Shown: piece after piece, positions 12,742 to 24,299 of the stretch
Layout: each line of letters begins with the position of its first letter
How positions within the stretch are numbered: position 1 is the first letter of the stretch
Assembly (NCBI RefSeq): GCF_004027225.2
Contig: NC_044278.2
Coordinates: 97,084,743 to 97,148,742 of the forward strand
Direction: 5' to 3'
DNA from: Strigops habroptila
Taxonomy: Eukaryota; Chordata; Aves; Psittaciformes; Psittacidae
Length of the DNA: 64,000 bases
Notes under the pieces: model-generated
Database searches by the model: none
What the model was told of the DNA's origin: nothing
What the model saw: only the letters and a program-made list of their open reading frames with translations
Program-made: the position numbers and the translations under genes

Positions 12742-12965
12742 GCTCATAGATTCAGCAATAATAAGGTCAGCAGAGAACGCTGTATTTAAGCTGAAGTCTG
12801 CTGTAGCATGGGTCATAGGACAGCGTTCATATAATTTTGGTTTGAACAAGAGTATATCTGTGGGAAAAAACTTCTAGTCTGAGGTTAATTAACTACAAGA
12901 AAAGCAGGATCTTCATAAGTTGTTCCAATGAATTACCCTATTTTTCTTCCAGATCATTAATGCAA
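12742..12965 (-). mobile_element. Old CR1 LINE 3' fragment
   Basis: Read on the + strand, this copy shows in order the diverged hallmarks of the reverse complement of an old amniote CR1 3' end. It opens with TCATAGATTC, followed by a stretch resembling 'GGCCATAGAAC', an 'AGAGCATATCT'-like stretch, a 'TCTAGTCTTGATTT'-like stretch, and near its end GTTGTTCCAATGAATTACCCT, which is close to the conserved segment of turtle-type CR1. The element therefore runs on the - strand. It is heavily diverged and has no coding capacity. The subfamily was not determined and the boundaries are approximate. Confidence 0.6.
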
Positions 12966-15900
12966 ATATTAAAAATGCAGTACCAAGAATATATCATTGC
13001 CAAATTACATTTTCTTGAGGATCATTATGAATTTTTTTTTTTTAAGATCCAAAGTTATATTGATTTTAATTCATTTAAGCTGTGCTATGTTGTGGTTTCT
13101 TTACCAGAACAACCTGTATAGAAGCTGCTTCATAGCTGTTATGTTTCACACCAGTTGTCTCTCCAGTTTTCTATAGGCATCCACCTAAAGATTAAGTGCA
13201 GTGAACAGTTTTGCAGCTCCATCCCTTTTTGGCTTGACTTTGACTTGCTAAACTGCACCCTGTGGCTGCTAGTATCTATGTTCAATATCTGCTTTCCAGC
13301 ACTATGAAGTACCTTCCCATACTATGGTACAGCACAGAGTCAAATTCTTGGATTTGGGTTTGGAGTCCAGATGAGTTAAGGCAGGGAAGCATTTGGAAAG
13401 ACGATCAGAACAAGGGAATTTAGACAGTGATGTTATCCTAACAGATTCTGTAGCATATGTTTTACTGAAGATTAGCCAGCTTTCTCTCTGCTGTATTCAG
13501 ACAGGATGTAAAATATAAGACAAATTCAGGACTGAAGCTGAACCAATGGAATATATGTCCTCTGTCACTCTCAGTTTATAAATGACATTATTTAGATTCC
13601 TACTCTCTTAATCAGATGTAGCCTGTATTGCTTGAATCTTTCCTCTCTGCATGGGCCATCAAATCTGATTGGAGGGGAATAAAAGTCAGCAAGTACTTAC
13701 CTGAAATAGGTAAACAAAAGATACAGACTTAGATTCTGTATATTCTTAAAAGGATCCCATTTCCCGTGGTTGCTTTCACCTTGCTCACGGAAGTTCCCAC
13801 TGCAGCCTTGCTAAAGGCTGCCACTCCAACAGATCTAACAGCACAGCTCTTTGTGCAATTGTTCCCTTAGGAGCCCCACTGAAGGAGAGATCTGAGTTAG
13901 CAAAGATTTGCTATTTAAGTAACACCAACCATTTTAACAAAGCAGATGAGCAGGGAAGAATCAGTAATAAACATTGCTGGTCATAAAGTGCAGAATCAGT
14001 AGCTCTGAGGAGGCCAACCCTGCCAGCAAGGTCACGAGCAGCATAGGACAAGCAGGGAGTTGTAATGCTGTTGGAATAGCAGAGGTGCAACTTGAAGAAG
14101 ACAAATAAGAGTAACCATCATATCATACTCAGCTGTCTTTGGTCTTTTCTTTCTGTTCCCAACCACTTCAGATACCTTGAGTCTTTCAGTGTTTCAAAAT
14201 CTTACTATAACAGCAGCAGGGCCCTTAAAGGCTGCAAAGTTTTTTGTGTCTTTTGAAGTCAGAGACACGCGGTACAAATGACATCAATATTTCTATCACA
14301 GAGATAAGATTATTTGATTGTGACATTAGCCTAAATTGGGTGTGGTTCTGAGGCTGAGTTTCTTTTTGAAGAGTTACTTCGCTAAATTAACCTCTTTATA
14401 CCAAAGTGTGCTTCAAAACACAGATTCTTTCTTTTTTTTTTTTTTTCCTCTCCATAATTTTTACTCCTAATCTAAATTTTGGCTAAATACAGGAAAAAAA
14501 AGTCCGAAACCTATGCAGAGTTTCAGCCTGGAGCAAATACTGCAAGTTAGATTTTAAGTGCTTTGGAAGCACATTTAAAATGGAAATGCTGATGTATCAG
14601 AAAAACTCAAAGATGCTACTAAAATATTGGGAAGAATCTCCTTACTTCTCTTTGTTTTCCTATTGATGTTGAATATAAAAGTGGTGTTTTGAATATTGCT
14701 GCAGCTGTGTTGTATTTAAGTAGAAGTTTGCATTAAAGAACAGAGTTTTTGATCTAAAGAGGTCCTGGAGTGCTGTTTTATTTATCTGTAGAATGAAGTT
14801 CAGACTTCTTGCTTTTTCTTTCCCCTCTTTTATTAGAAAGGAACAATGATGCTCAGCACTTCTGTGATGCTTTTCATTTCAAAAGGCTTAGCTTGCACGA
14901 CCTAATGAAACTTCAGAAAACGTGAGGCAGGGGAGCAAACAGTCTATTTTGCTGGTGTAGAGTCAAGGTAAAGTCAGAGTTACTTCACTTGAGATCCTCT
15001 GCGTTTGTGTTGGTTAGAGCAGAATCCGGGTTGGAGTTAGACATTTTGTTTCTGCATGGAAAGATGTGGCTTGTTTTGCTTGCTGAGCTCCATGAGGTAA
15101 ATGAATATTTCTGGGAAGTTCATTTAGGCATCAAAATGTTTCATTATTTTCCAGTGTGGATGAGGTCATTTGCCCTACAGACAGGACAGGATTGTTCCCA
15201 ATGGTTTATTTTCTAGGATTTTGTCCAGTCTGGTGTTAAATGTGTATGTAATGTGGGGGGGGTTTTTCTCATTTACCTCAGGAAACTCAATTTACTAGGC
15301 ATTGGACTTGGAAGTTTTTCACAATATTCAACCTGCATTCTCCTTTTCCTGCTCACATCCTTTTACTTTTCCAATACACATTTTTATCTTCTAAGCTCTT
15401 TAACTTAGACTTTATAAAACAGAGTAAGAGAGTTTTCAATCTCCTTCATCATTTCAATGAACTCAAGCACAGAGCTTGAGGGCAACCAAATGTATTCTTT
15501 TCATGCAGCGAGCAGTTAGGGAGGAGCATGGTGTGATTAAGAAACGGACTGTAGTTGTAAACCAGAACTCCACTGGCAGCTGCATGCCTTGTGGTGGCCA
15601 TCATGTTTGCTGCTCCCTGCTCAAGGATTTCCTTTGGCACTGTGGAATACCTTTGCTGATTTCAGTAATATTAAGCATTTTATGTTTCCCAAATGTAAGG
15701 TCTTAAGTGGCATTCAGACCATGTGAGGGTGGCCTCAAGCCACAGAGGACTAAGAAGGACATCCTCTCCTTGGTCTTGGGTTGACTCTGCGACCACAAGA
15801 CATCACAGGTCAGAGGGACAATATTGCATTTGACAGATCCCTTCTAGTAGCTGTCCTGTATCTTCTCAGGCATGAAAAATTGGGCATAGTCAATGCACCC

Positions 15901-18900
15901 TGACAATGCTGGTGATAAGGCTGATTCACTAGGCTTGATTAGATCTCATTGACATTGTTTGTTCCACTGTCAGTCCCCTGATGTCACAGGTACATCTGGG
16001 AACAGAGGCAGACTTCTTTTCCCTCCAGACTGGCTTTTTCGTAGAGCCTGACCTGCTGACATCAACTACAATATTCCTCCATAGGACCCAGGGGAGGGCA
16101 GGATCTGGAGCTCAGTGCCGTTGCTACTCGTTGTTGCTAGTGGTGTTTGGAGGAGGTTGCTGCTGTATAGCAGTGCAGACCTTCGTGGGATGCCAGATTG
16201 TACCTAATTCACCAGGTATGGAATACTAATTGCAGCAGGACTAATGCCTTAGAACAAAAACCCTTCTTGGAGGGTTGGTGTACCATGACCTGAGTCCACT
16301 TTTTCCTGCATAAGCCTGGTAAAGCCCAGCCCTTCATGAGGACTGACCATTTTGAATTGATTTGCAGGTACAATCCTTCACTGGGCTAACAGACTTCTAG
16401 TCTTTTAGTGAGCTTGACACTAGTATAGAGGAATATAAAGAAAATGTTAATGAAAGAAAGCCTAAACAATCACCTATTAGAAATCATTGTTATTTTTATC
16501 TTGTAACATGATCCAAACAGCTCCAGAGAGAATGAAGCAGAAAATGCAGAGTTCTGATAAACACTATATCATTTCTGTAGTAATGTAAAGATTTGACCCT
16601 TTCCTTTTCAATTTGACAGTTCACTTGTCTTGCATTGTCTCCCAATAAAGATGCCTTTGTAATATAAAGTGGTATTGTTGATTTGAGAAGAATGGTTTTC
16701 TAATAAATGTGAAGGGATATGGAGTTTGTCCCTTGCATTGAGGAGAAAGGATTTGAGATAAAGCCATGAATGATCATTCTGGAATAATAAAAGCTGCTTC
16801 TGAAATACAGCACCCCGTGAAAGGATATGAAACCTGCTAACATAGTAGAGTGTAAGAAATAGCCTTATGGCTTCTGAGGAGTGTGCTGCCTGACTTTACA
16901 AGTTCAGGCTTTTGTCTGATTCTTCAGCTAACTGAAAGCCTATATATGAATACTTTTTTTAATATTTTTTTTTAAATGAGAATGAACTTGATATTCAGAG
17001 CATCACAAGCAATTCAGGTCAGGCACAATACAGCTGAATGCCAGGTACTGTGAAGGGTTACCAGGACATACTATAAAGTTCTTAGTTTTGGGAATCTATA
17101 GAAACTGGGCTAGCGTGATGTTGAGGGACCTTTGTGAGTGTATGTGTGAGAGGAAACGTCTTTGTTTCAAACTTTGCTCTGACTCCGCCCAGACCCTGCT
17201 GCATGACTACGAGCTTTAAATGTCGTTTGAAGATTAGTACATCTGCCTAGCAAATTTGTACAAACATCCTCAGTTGTACAGTTGAGGTTGTTGCTATAAT
17301 GTAGGAAATGCTAGAAAGCCATTGTGCTGGGGGGAAGAGGCAGAGACAGTTGCTGCCTCGAGGAAGTCCTAGCTGAAACAAAGTCAGACTAGGAGATTGA
17401 GGTTTAGTGCATTTTTGCTATGATAAGAACCGACACTGACAAATTAACAGGGGAGTAAGTAAAAGGAGACCTCTAAATGTTGGCTTAATAACAAATGACA
17501 AATGTATTACTTTCATGGGTAGGGTTTCCTCTTCAGTTACCTTGCATCCCTTTAAAAGATCTTTTACTTCAACTGCATCCTCAGAAGGGTATGGGTGGAG
17601 GTGGGAACAGTCAGAGGCCAGGGTTGTGGTAGGCAAAGCTGGCCAAGGAAAGCGGGATGCTGCATGGGGAAGAAAGCATGCACAGAGGGAGACAGGAGGA
17701 GGCTGCAGGGGGCTTTGTCCCCTTGTAAAGCTCCATTTGCTGTATCCGCAGACATATGTATCCTCTGCTGCTGCTGACTTGCAAAGGGTCTTCCAGATGT
17801 TGTATGGGTTACATGCAGGAAAATACAAAACTTAAGACTTCTGTGCTGTAGCATGTCTTAAGAATTCAAGAATTATGTTAGCTTTCAAGTCCTTTTTCTG
17901 GCACAGCAGCAAAAAATGGTAAATGGCACTAAATACTGGGATAAAGCTCTTTACAGCCAAGACAACCCCCCAAACCATTACAGGCACATTTTGCAAAATC
18001 AAGAGTTGTTATAAAAGTCAGGACATTTTTACGAGAGGTTCCTTTACAGGAAACCCAATGGCTGGCTTTGGAGAGCTTTGTTCGGTACTGGAAATCTCTA
18101 ACTAGAAACTTTTTCTTCAGAAAGTATTCCAGCAAATTCAAGCAGGTTGTGGTGATGAAACCCATCAGTGAGGCAAAGGTGCAGACCCCCCAAGCCTCTC
18201 TGTGTGGCCGAGGTCCAAGGCAAATACCAATGTGCTCTTCCCATGTGTCTCCCAAACTACTGATAGCTCCCCAAGCCACTGAAATAATGAATGTAGCTGA
18301 AGCTATTTCCAACAGAGGTGGAATGCACATCTATTTTGTTCCTTGTTCTCAAGCAGAGTTTGAGGCATGAATGAATGCAAATATAGTTTTGTGTGTGAGA
18401 TGAGGCTTTTCTATAACACTATCTCAAAATAATGCTGTTATAATAATAAAGGAGTAAAATAATTTCTTAACAGGCTACAGTGGAGTGATGCTTGCGAAAC
18501 TGTTCTCCTTGTGAGCACTGAGCTATCCGATGAACAGTCTGTTGCTTCTTTCTTCTATTTTAGAGTTATCTTCTATTTCCTATTTATTCCCTGGGCTGCG
18601 GAAGGGGACACTATGGCTGCAGATAGTTTATGGTGAGCCATTCGCAACTCTGTATAGCTTGTTCCTCTTTTCCATAACAATTTGCAATGAAAACTGTGTC
18701 AGGAAAGAGCCCTGTGAGGGCTGGGACAAGCCTTATGCTGGAGATGGCAAATTCCATTTCAGGCCACTAAGCCAGAGATCCGGTGCTAAGAACACAGGAA
18801 GCTGGGAGGATAAATACTGTAACTTTTCATCTCATGCATAAGAATTGCAGTCTGTTTTGATCTTGTGATAGAGAAAAGTCATTCTGCTTATCTCATCTAA

Positions 18901-20026
18901 CATAGTGGCTAGTCTGATTACAAGCTTCCCTGCCTGGCACCTTTTTAAATTCAATTTGGCTGCCTGTGCCCTTGGCACACAGTGGGTTTCATTAAATTTC
19001 ACAGCAGTTAGTTTTCATTCCCTCTGTGACACCTTTTTATCAACATTTGACTCTAGTGTAATTTCAAGCAATTGTGCTTTTTTTGCGAAGTGCTTGTATC
19101 ATAATAATTTGGCAGAGCAGGTGAGGATGACAATTCAGACACCATTGCAAATCCATGTAGAAAACTAAGATATGGGAAGCCAGGTCAGCTTGCAAGTGTT
19201 TTTCACATGTGATGATAAAAAAGGAGCTGCTTCCCTTCCTTCTCTGGTGCTCTCATTGAGGACTGACTGTCAAAAGTGCAGTTAAAATGCTTGCTGTAAG
19301 AGGCAAATTTCATTTCCTTCAGGCCAGTCACAGCTTTATTTTAAAAGGATTGCTAGTGAACTGGTTGGATTGACAACCCAAGGTTGTGAGACAAGCTGTC
19401 TGCAGCCTGGGCTGCTTAACAAGTCTCTGTGAGTTTTCTTTTCAAAAACAGATGAGGAAGATGCTTTGTTAGGAAAGCGTGTGTGTTTATGAGTGCAGGA
19501 ATGCAGAGAGCAAACATAGGTGTTTTCCTTTTAGTATCCCATACTCAGTCCCTGGTAGGTGGGGTGAAGAAACGCGAGCACCCCAGCGTGGGCCTGGCAT
19601 CTCTTGTTCACATTACTGCTGCCTCCTCCTCAGTGCAGAGCAGCGTTTTCTCAAGTTTGTGTCTACAGCAGATGCGGGATGCAGATTTGTGCAAGTATAA
19701 ATTGTTTTGTGTAAGTATAAGTGGTTTTGAGGTGCACTCTAAAGGGCTTTTATTTGCAGACTGCAAGCCCTTTTCAAATGCTGTCCCTTTTTCAGTCTGC
19801 CAAACAGAATATCCAAAAATAATATGTGCTATGGTTTCTCAGTAATATTTTAAAAAGTACCTAATTAAAAATTAATTCAAAGTGAAGCTTTAAAGTTCTT
19901 AAAAGTGAGCTCCACATTCAGAGGCAACTGGCAGACCTCTGCCTCACTGCAAGCCAAGGATAGCCAGGCTTGGAAGACCATAAATCATTTTCCGAATGAG
20001 AATTCTGGTTGATGAATCTTTTCCTT

Positions 20027-20044
20027 ATACCCTCTAGAGGGTAT
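20027..20044. repeat. Perfect 18-bp palindrome
   Basis: ATACCCTCTAGAGGGTAT is its own reverse complement. Confidence 0.85.
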
Positions 20045-20156
20045 TGGTTCAAGTCCTTTCAGTTGAACTAATGGAGCATCTTGCTTTCCTCTACCCTAAG
20101 GTCTCCATAGTCCCTTCATAGACCAAGTATTTCCAAATACACACAGTCTTGAGCCT

Positions 20157-20192
20157 CCTTAAACACCTCAGGTTTTCCTTAAACACCTCAGG
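20157..20192. repeat. Two-copy direct repeat, period 20
   Basis: CCTTAAACACCTCAGG occurs at 20157-20172 and again exactly at 20177-20192, separated by TTTT. Confidence 0.85.
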
Positions 20193-22989
20193 AAAGCTGG
20201 AGGTTATGGGCAGCTTCCCACCTCCTTAGCAGGAGGGACCTTTGTGCTCTGTGGCTCCTGGTGGGAGAAGACCCGCTGAGGATCTTCCCCAAGGTGCCCC
20301 TCTTCCTGAAGGTTTCCCATGGGGTGGGACTGGTCAGCCCTATGCATGCACATATGTAGCATCTTTTTGGTGGATAGGCTGACTGTAGTTTACATTTCAG
20401 GCAGTGGCTTGAGTTTAGTGGGAAGGAGGTGGCTTAGTTGTGCCAAGAAAGCAAGGGTGTCTTGCCAAGAAAGCACAGGCTCTCCAGTTTCCCCCATGTC
20501 TCTGGAAGGCAGTGGCTGCTGGAGTGCTGCATGATTCAAGTGTCACTTCTGAAGAGCAAGCTGGGTATGCAGCCAGTGCAAATTGGCACAATGCCGCTGA
20601 AGTCAGCCCTTGCTTGGATCTGGCTGGAAAAGGTGGCCTCACCCTTTCTTCTGGGGATGGAAAACATCTTTCCAGAGTACAGTTTCAGTGCATGGACCTC
20701 TGGCTACAGACTGAAATTTTGCTTGTTTTTTCCAGGTTGGCTGAGTACACTGGTTTCATGGATGAAGGCATAAGTAAGAGTTTCTGTAGCTTTTTTCCTG
20801 CTAAGCTGAATGTAAGAATACAGATTGTTCTTTGTCTTAGAATGAGGGCATGAAGTTCAGGATCTTTACTCGGTGTTTCCAGCACAAAATGCTCCAGTGT
20901 AAGTAGCAGACCTAATAAAGCAGACTGTTCAGCAGTCAAATAGCTCTTGGGGAAGTTTCTTCCTCTTTCACATAATTAACAATTAGTTTATATCCTAAAG
21001 TCTGGAGATTCCTATTAATTTTATACCTAGTGTAGTGGTTGAGGTTTAAACCACAAAAAGCATATTATGATCATAATCTATGCAGATATGCAATACACAG
21101 AGTTATTTTAGACATTAATATTTACAGAAACATTTTACCAGTGTGGCCAGTGGCAGCTCTGAAAGAGTAAATAATCAAAAGATCATTTGAGAATGCAAGT
21201 AAATGTAAATCCTAGAGGAGTTATATCTTCATATTTCATATCTTAGAAGACGTTAATACAAGAATATGTCCTTTTGTTTCAAGATGATATATTTCATTAC
21301 CAGTCCTGATGAACACCTAGCTTGGTGGGCCTTCAGCTAGAAAGAAACAAGACTGCTAATGTCATGTGGATCCTGACAGGCGTCTCCTGAGTATTTACGG
21401 GCCTTGATATATATGCAATCTATGGATATTTCAAAACTGATTAACATTTCTGAACCTGAGTTAAAATTTATACTTGGCATTTCGATAGTGTCAGGGCAAA
21501 ATTAATCAGAGCTCAAAAGATATGCTGTCTTACTGACATGCTAGTGACAGTGAAATTGTAAACCACTGAGAAATAGGCTGCTGAAAGACAGACTCTAACC
21601 TGATTTTGGAAAACTGGCTTACTGCCATGGACAGACTTTGAGGTGGTGTGCAATGATGTAACTGGCATTTACTGTCTAAGGTACCAGCTTAAATGGTTCA
21701 GGGCTCTGCCGAGTTATGTGTCCTGTAATAAGTCACTTGCAAATCTTCTTACTTGTGGAACATTAACATATTAAATATGCAAACTAATCTCTTGAAACAG
21801 TTCAGATAAGCAGCACTTTTAAATGTACCCAGTCAAGATGTTTTTCAGTCAATGAGGCTCAGCAAGCAAATGCTTCATTTCAGTGGCCCTCATGAGGATA
21901 GTCAAAATTTATACTGTGTTGTGATTTTAGGCTGTATGGCCGTCTTCGTAGTAAAAATAAGAAAGCAGGATGAATATTTCACAGAGAGGGTTTTTTATCT
22001 GTTTGTTTGTTTATCTTATCTTTGTTTTAAATTGGTCAGCAATAGTCTACATGTTTCAAAAGACTGCATAGAATCAGCTGCCACTCGAACCACTAAAGCC
22101 AAGGTAGCTAGAAAAGACCTAGGAGGGGAAGAAGTCTGGCATGGAAGAGGGTTTGGGCTGGATTAGTTTCTTTCCTCCAACTTTTTATATTCTTCTGCTT
22201 ATTCATTGTGAAAGTTGTCTTAGTTTAGTCTTTGGCAAGAGTATGACAGCTCCCACTACTTCCATTTACCTCTGAATTTGGTACATGGTAACCTACATAC
22301 TCATCCATTGACACAATTAACCTGGATTTGATCTTACATCTGGAAACCATTCCTTTTCACGTTTCCCCTTTCCTCTCATGACACTCTTTGAAGTATTTTA
22401 TGCCATATTCAGCAAGCATTCCTTAGTCATCATGGTAGTGGTTGTTCCCACTTAAATCCAGACTGCTTAGATTGTCTTTAAAATATCAGAGATTTTTCTT
22501 AACTTCTAGAGATACAAGGACAATGGAGAATCTTCTGTCTTGCTAACAGATGGTGAGAGGTGCTGCTTCCAGGAATTGTATTCCAGGAATTCAAGTTCAC
22601 TTTGAATATAGAGTGAGACTGCTCTAAACCAAAGGGAGGGGTGGTGTGGTTTTCAGTGATCTTGAACAGTACACGAGAATGGAAAGCAAACGTTGACACA
22701 TGCCTACGGTCTCAACAGGTTTAAATGTGAATTCATAAGTTGCAATCAGATTTTTCATTGCAGCCTGTCTCCAAATACTCACAAGTAAAACTGAGAAGGC
22801 AGGTGCATCTTTAACAGAGCTGATCAGTCTTCAAGATGGATAATGAGGGCAAAACAGGATGGCAAAAAAGGCAGATTTGAGGGAGTTTGAAACTGTATAA
22901 TTGTTGGGGGTTTTTTTCCCTTTCACTATTTGAGTACTCAATTTGATGTCATCTCTGGCAAAGTTGATTGACAGAATTCATTATTCTAA

Positions 22990-23120
22990 GTTATAAGAGT
23001 ACCTTTCCATAAAATCTTTATCTTCACAGAGTCTTAAGCACAAATGCAAGGAATATTATTTCCATTTTACAGATAGCAGGCTAGAAATTTATAGAAGATT
23101 GCTTCAACTTATGTTTGAAG
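22990..23120 (+). mobile_element. MIR-like SINE fragment
   Basis: The segment ATTATTTCCATTTTACAGAT, followed by a stretch resembling GAGGAAACTGAGG...GATTGCTTCAACTT, matches the core and 3' part of MIR SINEs (consensus style ATTATCCCCATTTTACAGATGAGG...). The left part is more diverged. These elements predate amniote radiation and survive as degraded copies in birds. The identification is by recollection of the consensus, and an aligner should confirm it. Confidence 0.5.
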
Positions 23121-23568
23121 AAGTGTTGAGTAGAGGCCTTCCACGTCTTAGGTTCATGAGCACCCACTGAACCAGCTGTCATATGGAGACACTACTAAAA
23201 CATAAAGGTATAATAATGTGCCTCTTCCTTACACGAAGTTATGACTACAGGATTATCTGCCTGGCATTTTTGAGGCAGACAGAAATTTATACTATGTGCA
23301 GCCTGAGCTGGTGGGTGACTGTGCAAACAGCGTTGGTGACAAGCTAACACACACTGTTTCTCAAGGCAATTTACACTGTTGAGCTCCTTGCTGCTATAAT
23401 TAAATGTCTTTTTTTACTCTAGTTGTGCAGAAGACATGTCCTAACTGAAAGACACAGCTAATTTTCTTTTCTTTGTGAAGCCCTTCTTGTAATAATAAAT
23501 GGTATCCCATGGTTCAAAAGAGGTCATAGCTTCTTTTATGTACAAAGATTATATATGCTTGTTTAGAT

Positions 23569-23712
23569 GACTGGTTTTCAGCCTTTCCTGACCAGTTGAC
23601 TCCTGAGACTGCTGAAAGGCTGAAGGTCGCTGTGCTTAGTTACCTCTTGTGGACCCCTCACAAAGGCCCATAACACTTCCTATGGTCTTGGGTCACAGGC
23701 TGAAACCCACTG
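23569..23712. mobile_element. Probable hAT-like non-autonomous element (MITE)
   Basis: The left end GACTGGTTTTCAGCC (23569-23583) and the right end GGCTGAAACCCACTG (23698-23712) are imperfect inverted repeats, agreeing at 12 of 15 positions. The right end read in reverse resembles the CAGTGGTTCTCAACC terminus of hAT-Charlie elements. The interior includes 'GACTCCTGAGACTGCTGAAAGG', similar in style to Charlie MITEs. No convincing 8-bp target duplication was identified, so the ends may be a few bases off. Confidence 0.45.
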
Positions 23713-23860
23713 AAAGACCACTGTAAAAAATGTAAATTTTTCCATGGATAGATTAGTAGGTTAGAGCTGCTTTGTTGTGTTTGCGTTTGATGAGTTTTGT
23801 TAAGGACATTCTGTTCTCCCTGTATACAAAGAACGATAACCCTGTATGCTTTTGGCCAGA

Positions 23861-23900
23861 CAAGCAAGCAAGCAAGCAAACAAACAAACAAACAAACAAG
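23861..23900. repeat. CAAG/CAAA compound microsatellite
   Basis: Ten tetranucleotide units: four CAAG, five CAAA, one CAAG. Confidence 0.9.
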
Positions 23901-24272
23901 GAGTAGATCTGCTACACAGATCAGAAAAGGGATTTTAGATCGAAGATCTCTTGAAGCCATTATGTGGTCATCTTTTGTATATGTAAAATACATAATTCCT
24001 GCACTTTTAATTTGTTGTGCAAATATGTATTTAGAAGATTAATGAAAGGTGGATTATAAATTTTTCAAAAGAGTTATTAGAGTGTTTCACCACACTTTCT
24101 AACTAGATCTTTCAAATGAGCTCTGCAGATTACATGGCACTGAACAAATAGTACTTTGCAGCAGGCTACATAACATCATATTCACAAGGAAGGAAACATC
24201 TAAGACCAGTGGTGGACTGAACATGCTTGTTAGGTTGGCACTGCCCTACATGTTCTTAACTGCTCTTGAGAT

Positions 24273-24299
24273 ACACCTGTGTTAGGGCAACACAGGTGT
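24273..24299. repeat. Perfect inverted repeat, 11-bp arms, 5-base loop
   Basis: Arm ACACCTGTGTT at 24273-24283 and its exact reverse complement at 24289-24299 around the loop AGGGC. Each arm contains an ACACCTG/CAGGTGT word, which includes an E-box/T-box-like core. Confidence 0.85.

Larger units (their letters stand above)
12966..22990. other. Intronic, mostly unique sequence
   Basis: No exon or well-preserved transposon is recognised. There are T runs at 13030-13043 and 14432-14447, a 16-bp direct duplication at 20157-20192 and an 18-bp perfect palindrome at 20027-20044. Open frames such as those at 17418-17828 (- strand) and 20440-20853 (+ strand) resemble nothing known and overlap each other on both strands. 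Confidence 0.5.
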
